Shown in pieces: positions 24,195 through 32,535 of a DNA stretch of 64,000 nt. A program made the translations under genes and the position numbers. This DNA is from Nocardioides sp. zg-1228 (GTDB lineage: Bacteria; Actinomycetota; Actinomycetes; Propionibacteriales; Nocardioidaceae), in the NCBI RefSeq assembly GCF_017086465.1, contig NZ_CP070961.1:3596001-3660000 (forward strand), given 5' to 3'. The notes beneath the pieces were generated by a model. The model did no database searches, had not been told where the DNA came from, and saw only the letters and a program-made list of their open reading frames with translations. Each line of letters opens with the position of its first letter. The first letter of the stretch is position 1.

Positions 24195-25756
24195 CAGGCG
24201 AGCTCCCGCTTCAGGATCTTGCCCGTGGCCGTCATCGGCAGGGCGTCGACGAACTCGACGATGCGGGGGTACTTGTAGGCAGCCATCTGCTCCTTGCTCC
24301 ATTCGACGAGCTCGTCCTCGGTCACCGTGGCGCCCTCCTTGCGGATGACGACGGCCTTGATCTCCTCGCCGTGGCTCTCGTGGGGGACGCCGATCACGGC
24401 CGCGAGCGAGACGTCGGGGTGCGTCAGCAGCACCTCCTCGACCTCGCGGGGATAGACGTTGTAGCCGCCGCGGATGATCATGTCCTTGGACCGGTCGACG
24501 ATGTAGTACCAGCCGTCGGCGTCCTTGCGGCCCAGGTCGCCGGAGCGGAACCAGCCGTCCACGATCGCCTCCGCCGTCGCGTCGGGGCGCCCGTGGTAGC
24601 CCTTCATCACGTTGGGGCCCTTGATCGCGATCTCGCCCACGACGTCGTCGCCGTCGAGGTCCTCGCGCACCCCAGGCACGGGGTTGATCAGCTTCATCTC
24701 GACGCCGGGGATCGGCGTGCCGATCGACCCGACGCGCACCGGCTCGCCCCACACCGAGAAGCTCGCGACCGGCGAGGTCTCCGAGAGGCCGTAGCCCTCG
24801 AGGATGGTCACGCCGAAGCGGTGCTCGAACTCCTTGTGCACCTCCACCGGTAGCGCCGACCCGCCGGCGACCGCCACGCGTACGTGGTCGGCGATCGTCG
24901 TCACGTCGACGCCCGAGCCGTCGAGCGCACCGAGGAGGCCCCAGTACATCGTCGGGACGCCGGCGAAGAACGTCACGCCCTCCTGCTCCATCAGCGCGAG
25001 CGCCGGCCCGGGCTCGAAGCGCGGCAGCAGCACCACGGTGCCGCCGAAGGCGAACCCGGCGTTCATGATCACGGTCTGGCCGAAGGAGTGGAAGAGCGGC
25101 AGGACGCACAGGAGGGTGTCGGGGCGGTCGGCGTCGGCGCCGAAGAGCGCGTCGCTGACCAGCGCGTTGGAGATCATGTTGCGGTGCGTCAGCTCGGCGC
25201 CCTTGGGCTGGCCGGTGGTGCCCGAGGTGTAGAGGATGACGGCGGTGTCGTCGCCGTCGACCTGGCGGGTCTCGAAGACCGGCGACTGCCCCTTCAGCGC
25301 CCGGCCCAGCGTCTCGACGCCCTCGATGGGCGACGCGGCCGCCGGGTCCGCGGTGATCAGGAGGAAGTGCTCGCACCCCTCGGCCTGCTCGAAGCCGGCG
25401 TGGCCCTCGGCGCCGATCGGCAGCTCGGGCGTGCCCTGGAAGCAGACGTAGGCCGTCGCGTCCGAGTCGTCGAGGTGGTACGCCACCTCCCGCGCCTTGA
25501 GCAGCACGTTGAGCGGCACGACGCTCGCGCCGGCCTTGAGGATGCCGTGGTAGACGATCGGGAACCACGGCAGGTTGGGGCAGCTCAGCGCCACCTTGTC
25601 GCCGGGCTCGATGCCGCGCGAGACCAGCAGGTTGGCCACCTGGTTGGCGGCCGCGTCGACCTGGGCGTAGGTCAGCCGGGTGTCACCCAGCACGACTGCC
25701 GTGCGGTCGGGGTGGGCCGCGGCGGTGCCTTCGAGGAGCGAGGAGAGGTTGGCCAT
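24194..25756 (-). CDS. long-chain acyl-CoA synthetase (AMP-binding)
   Basis: 520-residue ANL-superfamily ligase: ATP plus fatty acid plus CoA to acyl-CoA. P-loop-like motif ILYTSGTTGQPKGAELTH near residue 172, EGYGLSETSP near 318, GDLGRKDADGWYYIVDR near 405 and the C-terminal lysine in ATGKILKREL. The ATG is 6 nt after a TAGGTT box. The chain length preferred cannot be read. Confidence 0.92.
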   Translation of the reverse strand: MANLSSLLEGTAAAHPDRTAVVLGDTRLTYAQVDAAANQVANLLVSRGIEPGDKVALSCPNLPWFPIVYHGILKAGASVVPLNVLLKAREVAYHLDDSDATAYVCFQGTPELPIGAEGHAGFEQAEGCEHFLLITADPAAASPIEGVETLGRALKGQSPVFETRQVDGDDTAVILYTSGTTGQPKGAELTHRNMISNALVSDALFGADADRPDTLLCVLPLFHSFGQTVIMNAGFAFGGTVVLLPRFEPGPALALMEQEGVTFFAGVPTMYWGLLGALDGSGVDVTTIADHVRVAVAGGSALPVEVHKEFEHRFGVTILEGYGLSETSPVASFSVWGEPVRVGSIGTPIPGVEMKLINPVPGVREDLDGDDVVGEIAIKGPNVMKGYHGRPDATAEAIVDGWFRSGDLGRKDADGWYYIVDRSKDMIIRGGYNVYPREVEEVLLTHPDVSLAAVIGVPHESHGEEIKAVVIRKEGATVTEDELVEWSKEQMAAYKYPRIVEFVDALPMTATGKILKRELA

Positions 25757-25762
25757 GGCGCC

Positions 25763-25768
25763 AACCTA
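25763..25768 (-). promoter_or_regulatory. -10 box of leaderless promoter, acyl-CoA synthetase
   Basis: TAGGTT on the minus strand, 6 nt before ATG. Confidence 0.6.
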
Positions 25769-25788
25769 CTCAGCGCCCGTGAGCCGCG

Positions 25789-26229
25789 TCACCCGCCCGA
25801 GAGCTGGGCGATGCGGTGCCCGGCGGTGCGCAGGTCGGCCGCGATCGCGCGCCCCGCCAGCAGGCCCGAGCTGCGCGCAGCGACGCCGTAGAGGCCGTCG
25901 CCGGTGACCTCTCCCTCGGCCACGACGCGACATCCCTCGCGGGTGCCGGTGAAGCGCAGGTGCAGCGTCGCCTCGACCCCGCGCCAGGTGCCGCGCTCGG
26001 CCCACCACCGGAACGGAACGAACGCGGTGACCACCAGGCTCGGGCGCACCCCGACCACCGTCAGCTCGGTCCACGACTGGCCGAGGTGGGGCTCCTCGTC
26101 CTCCGGCACGTCGGTGGAGAGCAGGCTCGACTGCCACTCCGGACGCCGCCGCGGGTCGACGAGGTAGGCGAACGCCTGCTCCGCCGAGTGCGGGAGCTCG
26201 ACGGTCGCGGTGAAGCGGCGCGTCGTCAG
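25789..26229 (-). CDS. SRPBCC family protein, probable CTG start
   Basis: 146 residues of a START/polyketide cyclase-like fold ([20 protein letters not shown] at the start, [18 protein letters not shown] in the middle). Binds an unknown hydrophobic ligand. No ATG, GTG or TTG lies near the fold's beginning. The only plausible start is CTG at 26227-26229, which overlaps the purC stop as CTGA, mimicking the common ATGA overlap, with GGGGAG 5 nt upstream. Confidence 0.72.
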   Translation of the reverse strand: MTTRRFTATVELPHSAEQAFAYLVDPRRRPEWQSSLLSTDVPEDEEPHLGQSWTELTVVGVRPSLVVTAFVPFRWWAERGTWRGVEATLHLRFTGTREGCRVVAEGEVTGDGLYGVAARSSGLLAGRAIAADLRTAGHRIAQLSGG

Positions 26230-27128
26230 AACGACTCCCCGGTCAACAGCTCGTAGGCCTCGACGTAGCGGGCACGGGTGCGCTCCACGACCGCCTCCGG
26301 CAGCGGCGGCGGCGCCTCGCCGGAGGCGCGGTCCCAGCCCGACTCGCCGGTGAGCCAGTCGCGCACGATCTGCTTGTCGTACGACGACTGGGCGCGCCCG
26401 GGCTGCCACGCGTCGGCCGGCCAGAAGCGGGAGCTGTCGGGCGTGAGCACCTCGTCGGCGAGGATCGTGGCGCCGCCCTCGGCGGCGGGCCGTCGGCCGA
26501 ACTCCAGCTTGGTGTCGGCCACGATGATGCCGCGCTCCTGCGCGACGGCGTGGGCCGTGCGGTAGACCTCCATGGTCAGCATCCGCAGCTCGGCGGCGGC
26601 GTCGTCGCCGACCGCCTCGACCACGGCCCGGTAGTCGACGTTCTCGTCGTGGTCGCCGAGGTCGGCCTTGGTCGCGGGGGTGAAGATCGGCTCGGGCAGC
26701 CGGCTGCCGTCCTGCAGGCCGGCGGGCAGCGCGATGCCGCACACCTCGCCGGTGCGGGCGTAGTCGAGCAGCCCCGACCCGGTGAGGTAGCCGCGTGCCA
26801 CGCACTCGACCGGGAACATGTCGAGCTGCTCGCAGACCACGGCGCGGCCCGCGACGGCGGCGGGCACGTCGGTGGACACCACGTGGTTGCCCACCAGCCC
26901 GGAGAGCCGGTCGAACCACCACAGCGACATCCGGGTGAGGATCTCGCCCTTGTCGGGGATGGTGGTGTCGAGGACGAAGTCGTAGGCCGAGATGCGGTCG
27001 CTGGCCACCATGAGCAGCCGACCCTCGTGCTCGCCGGAGTCGATGCGGTAGAGGTCGCGGACCTTGCCGGAGTGCAGGTGCGTGGTGCCCTCGATCGCGG
27101 GGGCTGCGGGGATCTCGGGCTCGGCCAC
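26226..27128 (-). CDS. purC: SAICAR synthetase PurC
   Basis: Phosphoribosylaminoimidazole-succinocarboxamide synthase of purine synthesis, 300 residues. Motifs: [12 protein letters not shown] near residue 18, [20 protein letters not shown] around 43-62 and VDTKLEFG-like [11 protein letters not shown] near 205. GTG start fixed by a TAGGCT box 6 nt upstream. Coupled to the downstream SRPBCC gene. Confidence 0.96.
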   Translation of the reverse strand: MAEPEIPAAPAIEGTTHLHSGKVRDLYRIDSGEHEGRLLMVASDRISAYDFVLDTTIPDKGEILTRMSLWWFDRLSGLVGNHVVSTDVPAAVAGRAVVCEQLDMFPVECVARGYLTGSGLLDYARTGEVCGIALPAGLQDGSRLPEPIFTPATKADLGDHDENVDYRAVVEAVGDDAAAELRMLTMEVYRTAHAVAQERGIIVADTKLEFGRRPAAEGGATILADEVLTPDSSRFWPADAWQPGRAQSSYDKQIVRDWLTGESGWDRASGEAPPPLPEAVVERTRARYVEAYELLTGESF

Positions 27129-27134
27129 GCGCCG

Positions 27135-27140
27135 AGCCTA
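27135..27140 (-). promoter_or_regulatory. -10 box of leaderless promoter, purC
   Basis: TAGGCT on the minus strand, 6 nt before the GTG. Confidence 0.6.
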
Positions 27141-27144
27141 GCCG

Positions 27145-27696
27145 TCACCGGCGGTGCAGCCACCAGCTCATGCGGCGCGTCATCCACGGGAGGAAGACGT
27201 AGGTCATCAGCGGCGTCATCACCGTGGTCACCAGCACCACGCGCGGCACTAGCGGCCAGTCGGGGATCACGCGGGAGGCGACGAAGTTGGCGGTCAGGCT
27301 CAGCGGCAGGAACACCATGAAGATCACCACCATCTGCTTCCAGCGCGGCGGCGGCACGGGAGCGGCGCTCAGCGCCTCGACCGTCGTCGGCTCGTCGAAC
27401 CAGCCCTCGATGCCCGTACGCCGCTCGCGCCGCTTCTCCTCCACGCTCCCGTGCGCCGCCTCGAGCCACCAGGCGCGCTGCGGCGAGGCCTCCCACGCGG
27501 CGAGGGACTCGCTGTCGGCGAAGCGGTAGAGCATGTGCCAGTCGCTCGAGTCCACGCTCGGGCGCACCCAGCCCGAGCCGAGGAACCCGTCGAAGCGCTC
27601 CGCGAGCGTGGTGCCGGCCTGCACCCACGCCAGCATCTCCGTGGTGCGCGTGGGGTCGACGTGGCGGGTCACGGACACCGTGACGGGGGCGGTCAT
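27145..27696 (-). CDS. membrane-anchored antibiotic biosynthesis monooxygenase-like protein
   Basis: 183 residues. N-terminal ABM ferredoxin-like domain (VTVSVTRHVDPTRTTEMLAW; SSDWHMLYRFADSESLAAWE) and two transmembrane helices at the C-terminus (MVVIFMVFLPLSLTANFV; VVLVTTVMTPLMTYVFLPWM). The same fusion is common in bacteria; enzymatic activity is unproven. The ATG at 27694-27696 has no leaderless box. Confidence 0.85.
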   Translation of the reverse strand: MTAPVTVSVTRHVDPTRTTEMLAWVQAGTTLAERFDGFLGSGWVRPSVDSSDWHMLYRFADSESLAAWEASPQRAWWLEAAHGSVEEKRRERRTGIEGWFDEPTTVEALSAAPVPPPRWKQMVVIFMVFLPLSLTANFVASRVIPDWPLVPRVVLVTTVMTPLMTYVFLPWMTRRMSWWLHRR

Positions 27697-27754
27697 GCGG
27701 GTCGCCGTCGGGTGCTCATGGTGCTCACGGGGCCCAGTCTCGGGGCGCCGCGCC

Positions 27755-27772
27755 CGCGGGACGAAGCCCGCG
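27755..27772 (-). terminator. candidate terminator stem after acylphosphatase gene
   Basis: CGCGGG (27755-27760) pairs with CCCGCG (27767-27772) around ACGAAG, 30 bp past the acylphosphatase stop. Short, no U tract. Confidence 0.3.
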
Positions 27773-27801
27773 ACGACGAGATCCCCGCCACGCTGCGTGC
27801 G

Positions 27802-28071
27802 TCAGCCGGTGACCTCGAACGTCGTCGCGCTGCTCGCCGCCGCCTCGCGCGTCACGACGTCGCGCACCCGAGCGGACGGCGGCCCGTGCCGGCACCACTC
27901 CACGAGCGCGTCGACCGCGTCGTCCTCGCCCTCGGCGTGCAGCAGGACGCTCCCGTCGAGCTCGTTGCGCACCCAGCCGGCGACGCCGAGCTGCTGCGCG
28001 CGCTCCCGGGCGTACCACCGGAACCCGACGCCCTGCACCGTGCCGCTCACGCGCGCCTGGACCGCCTTCAT
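27802..28071 (-). CDS. acyP: acylphosphatase
   Basis: 89 residues, full length for the family. Signature GTVQGVGFRWYARERA (phosphate loop with the catalytic Arg in GFR) and GWVRNELDGSV (with the catalytic Asn). Hydrolyses acyl phosphates such as 1,3-bisphosphoglycerate or carbamoyl phosphate. The ATG follows CAGGAT by 6 nt. Confidence 0.93.
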   Translation of the reverse strand: MKAVQARVSGTVQGVGFRWYARERAQQLGVAGWVRNELDGSVLLHAEGEDDAVDALVEWCRHGPPSARVRDVVTREAAASSATTFEVTG

Positions 28072-28077
28072 GCCCCC

Positions 28078-28083
28078 ATCCTG
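28078..28083 (-). promoter_or_regulatory. -10-like box, acylphosphatase
   Basis: CAGGAT on the minus strand, 6 nt before ATG; near-consensus. Confidence 0.4.
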
Positions 28084-28158
28084 CCGCTCTCCCCGCCTCC
28101 TCCGCCCCGCCCCGTCGGGCGACGCCGGCGCGTGGGAGCGGGTGAGAGGCTGGCGCGG

Positions 28159-29610
28159 ATGACCCAGGACGAGCAGACCGAGGCGGGCACCGGCGAAGCG
28201 GAGGCGTACCAGCCCGACCCGCGGCGCTGGCGGGTCCTCGCGGTGTCCCTCGTCGTCGGCTTCATGTCGCTGCTCGACGTCACGATCGTCAACGTGGCCG
28301 TGCCGTCGATCCGGGCCGGGCTCGACACCTCGGCCGCCACCATCCAGTGGGTGGTCTCGGGCTACGCGCTGGCGTTCGGCATGACGCTGGTCGCCGGCGG
28401 CCGCCTCGGCGACGCGCACGGTCGCCGCCGGATGATGACGATCGGGCTGGTCGGCTTCATCGTCTCCAGCGCCGCGGTGGGGTTGGCGCCCAACGCCGCC
28501 GCCATCATCGTGGCCCGGCTGGTGCAGGGCGCCAGCGCCGGGCTGCTCACCCCGCAGAACTCCGGGCTCATCCAGCAGCTGTTCCGCGGCGCCGAGCGGG
28601 GCCGCGCCTTCGGCATGTTCGGCTTCACCGTCGCGGTCGCCTCGGCGACCGGCCCGCTCATCGGCGGTGCGCTGATCGGCCTGCTCGGCGAGGACGAGGG
28701 CTGGCGCTCGCTGTTCCTCATCAACGTGCCCATCGGTCTGGTCGCGCTGGTGCTGATCCGCCGGCTGGTGCCCGACAACGACGTCGGCGCAGGCCCGGGG
28801 GCCGTGCCCGAGGATCCCCGCATCGACGTCGTCGGCGCGGCCCTGCTCGGCCTGGCCGTCCTGGCGGTGCTCTACCCGCTGATCAGCCTCGAGGGCGGGA
28901 CGGGGGTCGCCCTGCTGGCGCTGGTCGCCTTCCCGCCGCTCGCGTGGGGGTTCGTGCGGTGGGAGGCGCGGACCGTACGACTCGAGCGGCCACCGCTGCT
29001 CGACGTGTCGCTGCTGCGCGGGCTCCCCGGCTACGCCAACGGCCTGGTGGTCGGAACCCTCTACTTCACCGGCTTCACCGGCATCTTCCTGGTGCTGTCG
29101 GTGCACCTGCAGGAGGGCGAGGGGTTCTCCCCGCTGCAGGCGGCGCTGCTGATGACGCCGTTCGCCGCCGGCTCCGCCCTCACCTCGCCGCTCGCGGGCA
29201 ACCTGGTCGGCCGCCTGGGCCGGCGGGTGACCCTGGTCGCGCTGGGCGTGATGATGACCGGCACCGCGCTCGCGGCCTGGCTGGTGACCTCGCCCACCGA
29301 CACGCTGTGGTGGACGCTGGCGCCGGCGATGTTCCTCGCGGGCATCGGGGGCGGCGGGGTCATCTCCCCCAACTTCACCCTCACCCTCGCCGAGGTGCCG
29401 CCGCGGATGGGCGGGGCGGCCGGCGGAGCGCTCCAGACCGGCCAGCGGATCGGCTCGGCGCTCGGCGCCGCGCTGCTGATGACGGTCTACCAGGCGGTCG
29501 GGACGGTCGCGTCCGCCCCGGTCGCCGCGCGCGCGGCACTGCTGGCCGCGCTCGTCGTGCTGTCGGCGGCCTTCGCCGCCGCCGTGCTGTCCTGGCGCCG
29601 CGGCGACTGA
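28159..29610 (+). CDS. MFS drug exporter (DHA2/EmrB type)
   Basis: 483 residues with about 14 hydrophobic segments. DHA2 hallmarks: SLLDVTIVNVAVPSIRAGLD in the first helix, GGRLGDAHGRRRMMTIGL loop, and motif C-like FGFTVAVASATGPLIGGALI. Probable proton-driven multidrug efflux; substrate unknown. The ATG at 28159 is chosen because the family begins just before the first helix; only a weak GAGAGG lies upstream. Confidence 0.9.
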   Translation: MTQDEQTEAGTGEAEAYQPDPRRWRVLAVSLVVGFMSLLDVTIVNVAVPSIRAGLDTSAATIQWVVSGYALAFGMTLVAGGRLGDAHGRRRMMTIGLVGFIVSSAAVGLAPNAAAIIVARLVQGASAGLLTPQNSGLIQQLFRGAERGRAFGMFGFTVAVASATGPLIGGALIGLLGEDEGWRSLFLINVPIGLVALVLIRRLVPDNDVGAGPGAVPEDPRIDVVGAALLGLAVLAVLYPLISLEGGTGVALLALVAFPPLAWGFVRWEARTVRLERPPLLDVSLLRGLPGYANGLVVGTLYFTGFTGIFLVLSVHLQEGEGFSPLQAALLMTPFAAGSALTSPLAGNLVGRLGRRVTLVALGVMMTGTALAAWLVTSPTDTLWWTLAPAMFLAGIGGGGVISPNFTLTLAEVPPRMGGAAGGALQTGQRIGSALGAALLMTVYQAVGTVASAPVAARAALLAALVVLSAAFAAAVLSWRRGD

Positions 29611-29615
29611 GCGCC

Positions 29616-29694
29616 ACCGTGCAGGCAGTTCGGGCGCCCGGGTGGCGCGCTGAGAGTGGCGTGCGGCGCCGGGAGCGCGCACTGCCCGCGTGGT
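29616..29694. repeat. 79-bp inverted-repeat element, family B copy 2
   Basis: Left arm ACCGTGCAGGCAGTT (29616-29630) and a diverged right arm (29680-29694, 11 of 15 bases complementary) flank a 49-nt loop. Total and loop lengths are identical to the copy at 9557-9635. It fills the whole gap between the MFS gene and purB, which are convergent. Confidence 0.8.
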
Positions 29695-29695
29695 G

Positions 29696-31114
29696 TCAGA
29701 GGATCGCGCCTGGCACGTAGGCCGCCGCGTCCGGGTGGGCGGCCGCGAGCGCCTCGATCCGGGCGACGACCGCACGGGTCTGGGCCACGGCGGCACCGGT
29801 GAACTCGATCGGGTCGGCGACGAGCGCGTCGATCTGCTCGCGGGTCAGGCCGAGCCGCTCGTCGGCGGCGAGCAAGCCGTAGACGTCGTTGTCGCCCTGC
29901 CCGGCGCGCATCGCGAGTGCCGTGCCGACGGCGGCCTCCTTGATCGCCTCGTGCGCCGCCTCGCGGCCCACGCCGTTGCGCACCGCGGCCATCAGCACCT
30001 TGGTGGTGGTGAGGAACGGCAGGTAGCGGTCGAGCTCGCGCTGGATCACCGCGGGGAACGCGCCGAACTCGTCGAGCACGGTGAGGAACGTCTGGAAGAG
30101 GCCGTCGGTGGCGAAGAACGCGTCGGGGAGCGCGACGCGGCGCACCACCGAGCAGGAGACGTCGCCCTCGTTCCACTGGTCGCCGGCGAGCTCGCTGACC
30201 ATCGACAGGTGCCCGCGGACGACGACCGCGAGGCCGTTGACCCGCTCGCACGAGCGGGTGTTCATCTTGTGGGGCATCGCCGACGAGCCGACCTGGCCCT
30301 CCTTGAAGCCCTCGGTGACCAGCTCGTGCCCGGCCATCAGCCGCACGGTGGTGGCGAGGTTGGACGGCCCGCTGACCAGCTGCACGAGCGCCGAGACGAC
30401 GTCGAAGTCGAGCGAGCGGGGGTAGACCTGGCCGACGCTGGTCAGCACGTGGTCGAAGCCGAGGTGGCCGGCCACGCGACGCTCGAGCTCGTCGAGCCGG
30501 TCGGCGTCTCCGTCGAGCAGGTCGAGCATGTCCTGGGCGGTGCCCATCGGGCCCTTGATGCCGCGGAGCGGGTAGCGGGCGAGGAGCTCCTCGATGCGCT
30601 GGACCGCGATCAGCATCTCGTCGGCGACGGTGGCGAAGCGCTTGCCGAGCGTGGTCGCCTGGGCGGCGACGTTGTGGGAGCGGCCGGCCATCACCGTCGT
30701 CTCGTGCTCCGCGGCGAGCCGGCCGAGGCGCACGAGCGCGGCGACGGCCCGGTCGCGCACCACCTCGAGCGAGCGGCGCACCTGCAGCTGCTCGACGTTC
30801 TCGGTCAGGTCGCGCGAGGTCATCCCCTTGTGGATGTGCTCGTGGCCGGCGAGCGCGGAGAACTCCTCGATCCGCGCCTTGACGTCGTGGCGGGTGACCC
30901 GCTCGCGGGCGGCGATCGAGTCGAGGTCGACCGTGTCGACGACCGCCTCGTAGTCCTCGACGACGCCGTCGGGGACCGCGACGCCGAGGTCGCGCTGGGC
31001 CTTGAGCACCGCGACCCACAGCTGCCGCTCGAGGACGATCTTGTGCTCGGGCGACCAGATCTCGGCGAGATCGGCGCCGGCGTAGCGGGTGGCCAGGACG
31101 TTGGGGACGCTCAC
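29696..31114 (-). CDS. purB: adenylosuccinate lyase PurB
   Basis: 472 residues of the fumarase/aspartase fold, acting twice in purine synthesis (SAICAR to AICAR; adenylosuccinate to AMP). Signature near GSSAMPHKMNTRSCERVNGL (residue about 275), GMTSRDLTENVEQLQ and GRSHNVAAQATTLGKRFA. The GTG at 31112-31114 is preferred, with GGGAGGA about 8 nt upstream; an ATG 18 bp further upstream is the alternative. Confidence 0.94.
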   Translation of the reverse strand: MSVPNVLATRYAGADLAEIWSPEHKIVLERQLWVAVLKAQRDLGVAVPDGVVEDYEAVVDTVDLDSIAARERVTRHDVKARIEEFSALAGHEHIHKGMTSRDLTENVEQLQVRRSLEVVRDRAVAALVRLGRLAAEHETTVMAGRSHNVAAQATTLGKRFATVADEMLIAVQRIEELLARYPLRGIKGPMGTAQDMLDLLDGDADRLDELERRVAGHLGFDHVLTSVGQVYPRSLDFDVVSALVQLVSGPSNLATTVRLMAGHELVTEGFKEGQVGSSAMPHKMNTRSCERVNGLAVVVRGHLSMVSELAGDQWNEGDVSCSVVRRVALPDAFFATDGLFQTFLTVLDEFGAFPAVIQRELDRYLPFLTTTKVLMAAVRNGVGREAAHEAIKEAAVGTALAMRAGQGDNDVYGLLAADERLGLTREQIDALVADPIEFTGAAVAQTRAVVARIEALAAAHPDAAAYVPGAIL

Positions 31115-31176
31115 GGGCAGCCATCCTCCCATCCGCGGCCCGGGACGCCGAGCGAGGGACGTCCGCCGCGCGGGGT

Positions 31177-32445
31177 TCAGGCCCGGGTGACGGCGCCCTC
31201 GACCACGCCGAGCGGCTCGGCGGCGATGTCGCGTCGCCACTGGGCGCCCGGGAAGCCGATCGAGGCGATGCCCTCGTACGCCCGGGCGCGCGCGGCGGCG
31301 ACGTCCGAGCCGGTCGCCCGGACGGCGAGCACCCGCCCACCTGCGGTCACCAGGCCGGCGTCGGTGCGGGCGGTGCCGGCGTGGATGACGTCGACGTCGT
31401 CCTCGGCGGCGAGCGTCTCGGTGCCGACGATGACGTCGCCGGCGCTGGACCCCTCGGGGTAGCCGGCGCTCGCCATCACGACCGAGACGCAGGCGCCGTC
31501 GGCGAAGGTCGGCGGGGGCACGGACGCGAGGTCGCCCACCGCGGCGGCACGGAGCAGGCCGCCGAGCGGCGAGGTCAGCAGCGCGAGCACCGGCTGCACG
31601 TCGGGGTCGCCGAAGCGGCAGTTGAACTCGATGACCTTCGGCCCGGTGGCGGTCAGGGCGAGGCCGACGTAGAGGCATCCGACGAACGGCGCGCCGCGAC
31701 GCCGCATCTCCGCCAGCGTCGGCGCGACGACGTCGGCCATCACGGAGTCGGCGACGCCGTCGGGCAGCCAGGGCAGCGGTGCGTACGAGCCCATGCCGCC
31801 GGTGTTGGGTCCGCGTCCTCCGTCGAAGATGCGCTTGAAGTCCTGCGCGGGCAGCAGGGGCCGGCCGACGCTGCCGTCGCAGACCACGAAGAGGGAGAAC
31901 TCCGGGCCGTCGAGGAACTCCTCGACCACCACGCGCTCGCACCCCGCGGCGTGCGCGAGCGCCTCGTCGCGGTCGAGGGTGACGACCACCCCCTTGCCGG
32001 CGGCCAGCGCGTCGTCCTTGACGACGTGGGGAGCGCCGAACGCGTCGAGGGCCGCGGCGACCTCCTCGGGGGTCGTGCAGGTGCGCGAGCCGGCGGTCGG
32101 CACGCCGGCCGCGGCCATCACCTCCTTGGAGAAGGACTTCGACCCCTCGAGCCGGGCGGCGGCGCGGGAGGGTCCGAAGACCGCGATCCCTGCCTCCCGC
32201 ACGGCGTCGGCGACCCCGGCGACCAGCGGCGCCTCGGGGCCCACGACGACGAGGTCGGCGTCCACGGAGACGGCGAGGTCGGCGACGGCGGTGCCGTCCA
32301 TCGGGTCGGCCGGGTGCAGGACGGCGACCTCGCCGATGCCAGGATTGCCCGGCGCGGCGTGCACCTCGGTCACGGCCGGGTCGGCGGCGAGGGAGAGCGC
32401 GAGGGCGTGCTCGCGCCCGCCGGTCCCGATGACGAGGGTCTTCAC
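31177..32445 (-). CDS. purD: phosphoribosylamine--glycine ligase PurD
   Basis: 422-residue ATP-grasp ligase making GAR. Starts KTLVIGTGGREHALA; ATP-grasp motifs VVKDDALAAGKGVVV near 145 and FNCRFGDPDVQPVLALL near 290. The GTG at 32443-32445 gives the family N-terminus; a TAGGGT box lies 8 nt before it. Confidence 0.95.
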   Translation of the reverse strand: MKTLVIGTGGREHALALSLAADPAVTEVHAAPGNPGIGEVAVLHPADPMDGTAVADLAVSVDADLVVVGPEAPLVAGVADAVREAGIAVFGPSRAAARLEGSKSFSKEVMAAAGVPTAGSRTCTTPEEVAAALDAFGAPHVVKDDALAAGKGVVVTLDRDEALAHAAGCERVVVEEFLDGPEFSLFVVCDGSVGRPLLPAQDFKRIFDGGRGPNTGGMGSYAPLPWLPDGVADSVMADVVAPTLAEMRRRGAPFVGCLYVGLALTATGPKVIEFNCRFGDPDVQPVLALLTSPLGGLLRAAAVGDLASVPPPTFADGACVSVVMASAGYPEGSSAGDVIVGTETLAAEDDVDVIHAGTARTDAGLVTAGGRVLAVRATGSDVAAARARAYEGIASIGFPGAQWRRDIAAEPLGVVEGAVTRA

Positions 32446-32453
32446 GGATGCCG

Positions 32454-32459
32454 ACCCTA
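32454..32459 (-). promoter_or_regulatory. -10 box, purD
   Basis: TAGGGT on the minus strand, 8 nt before the GTG, so a leader of 1-2 nt at most. Confidence 0.45.
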
Positions 32460-32535
32460 GCGAGGTTTGGGCTCGGCTCCACCGGGCAGGCACGGTGGGT
32501 CAGCTGACGAGACGGACGAGACAAAGAGGAGTCGG

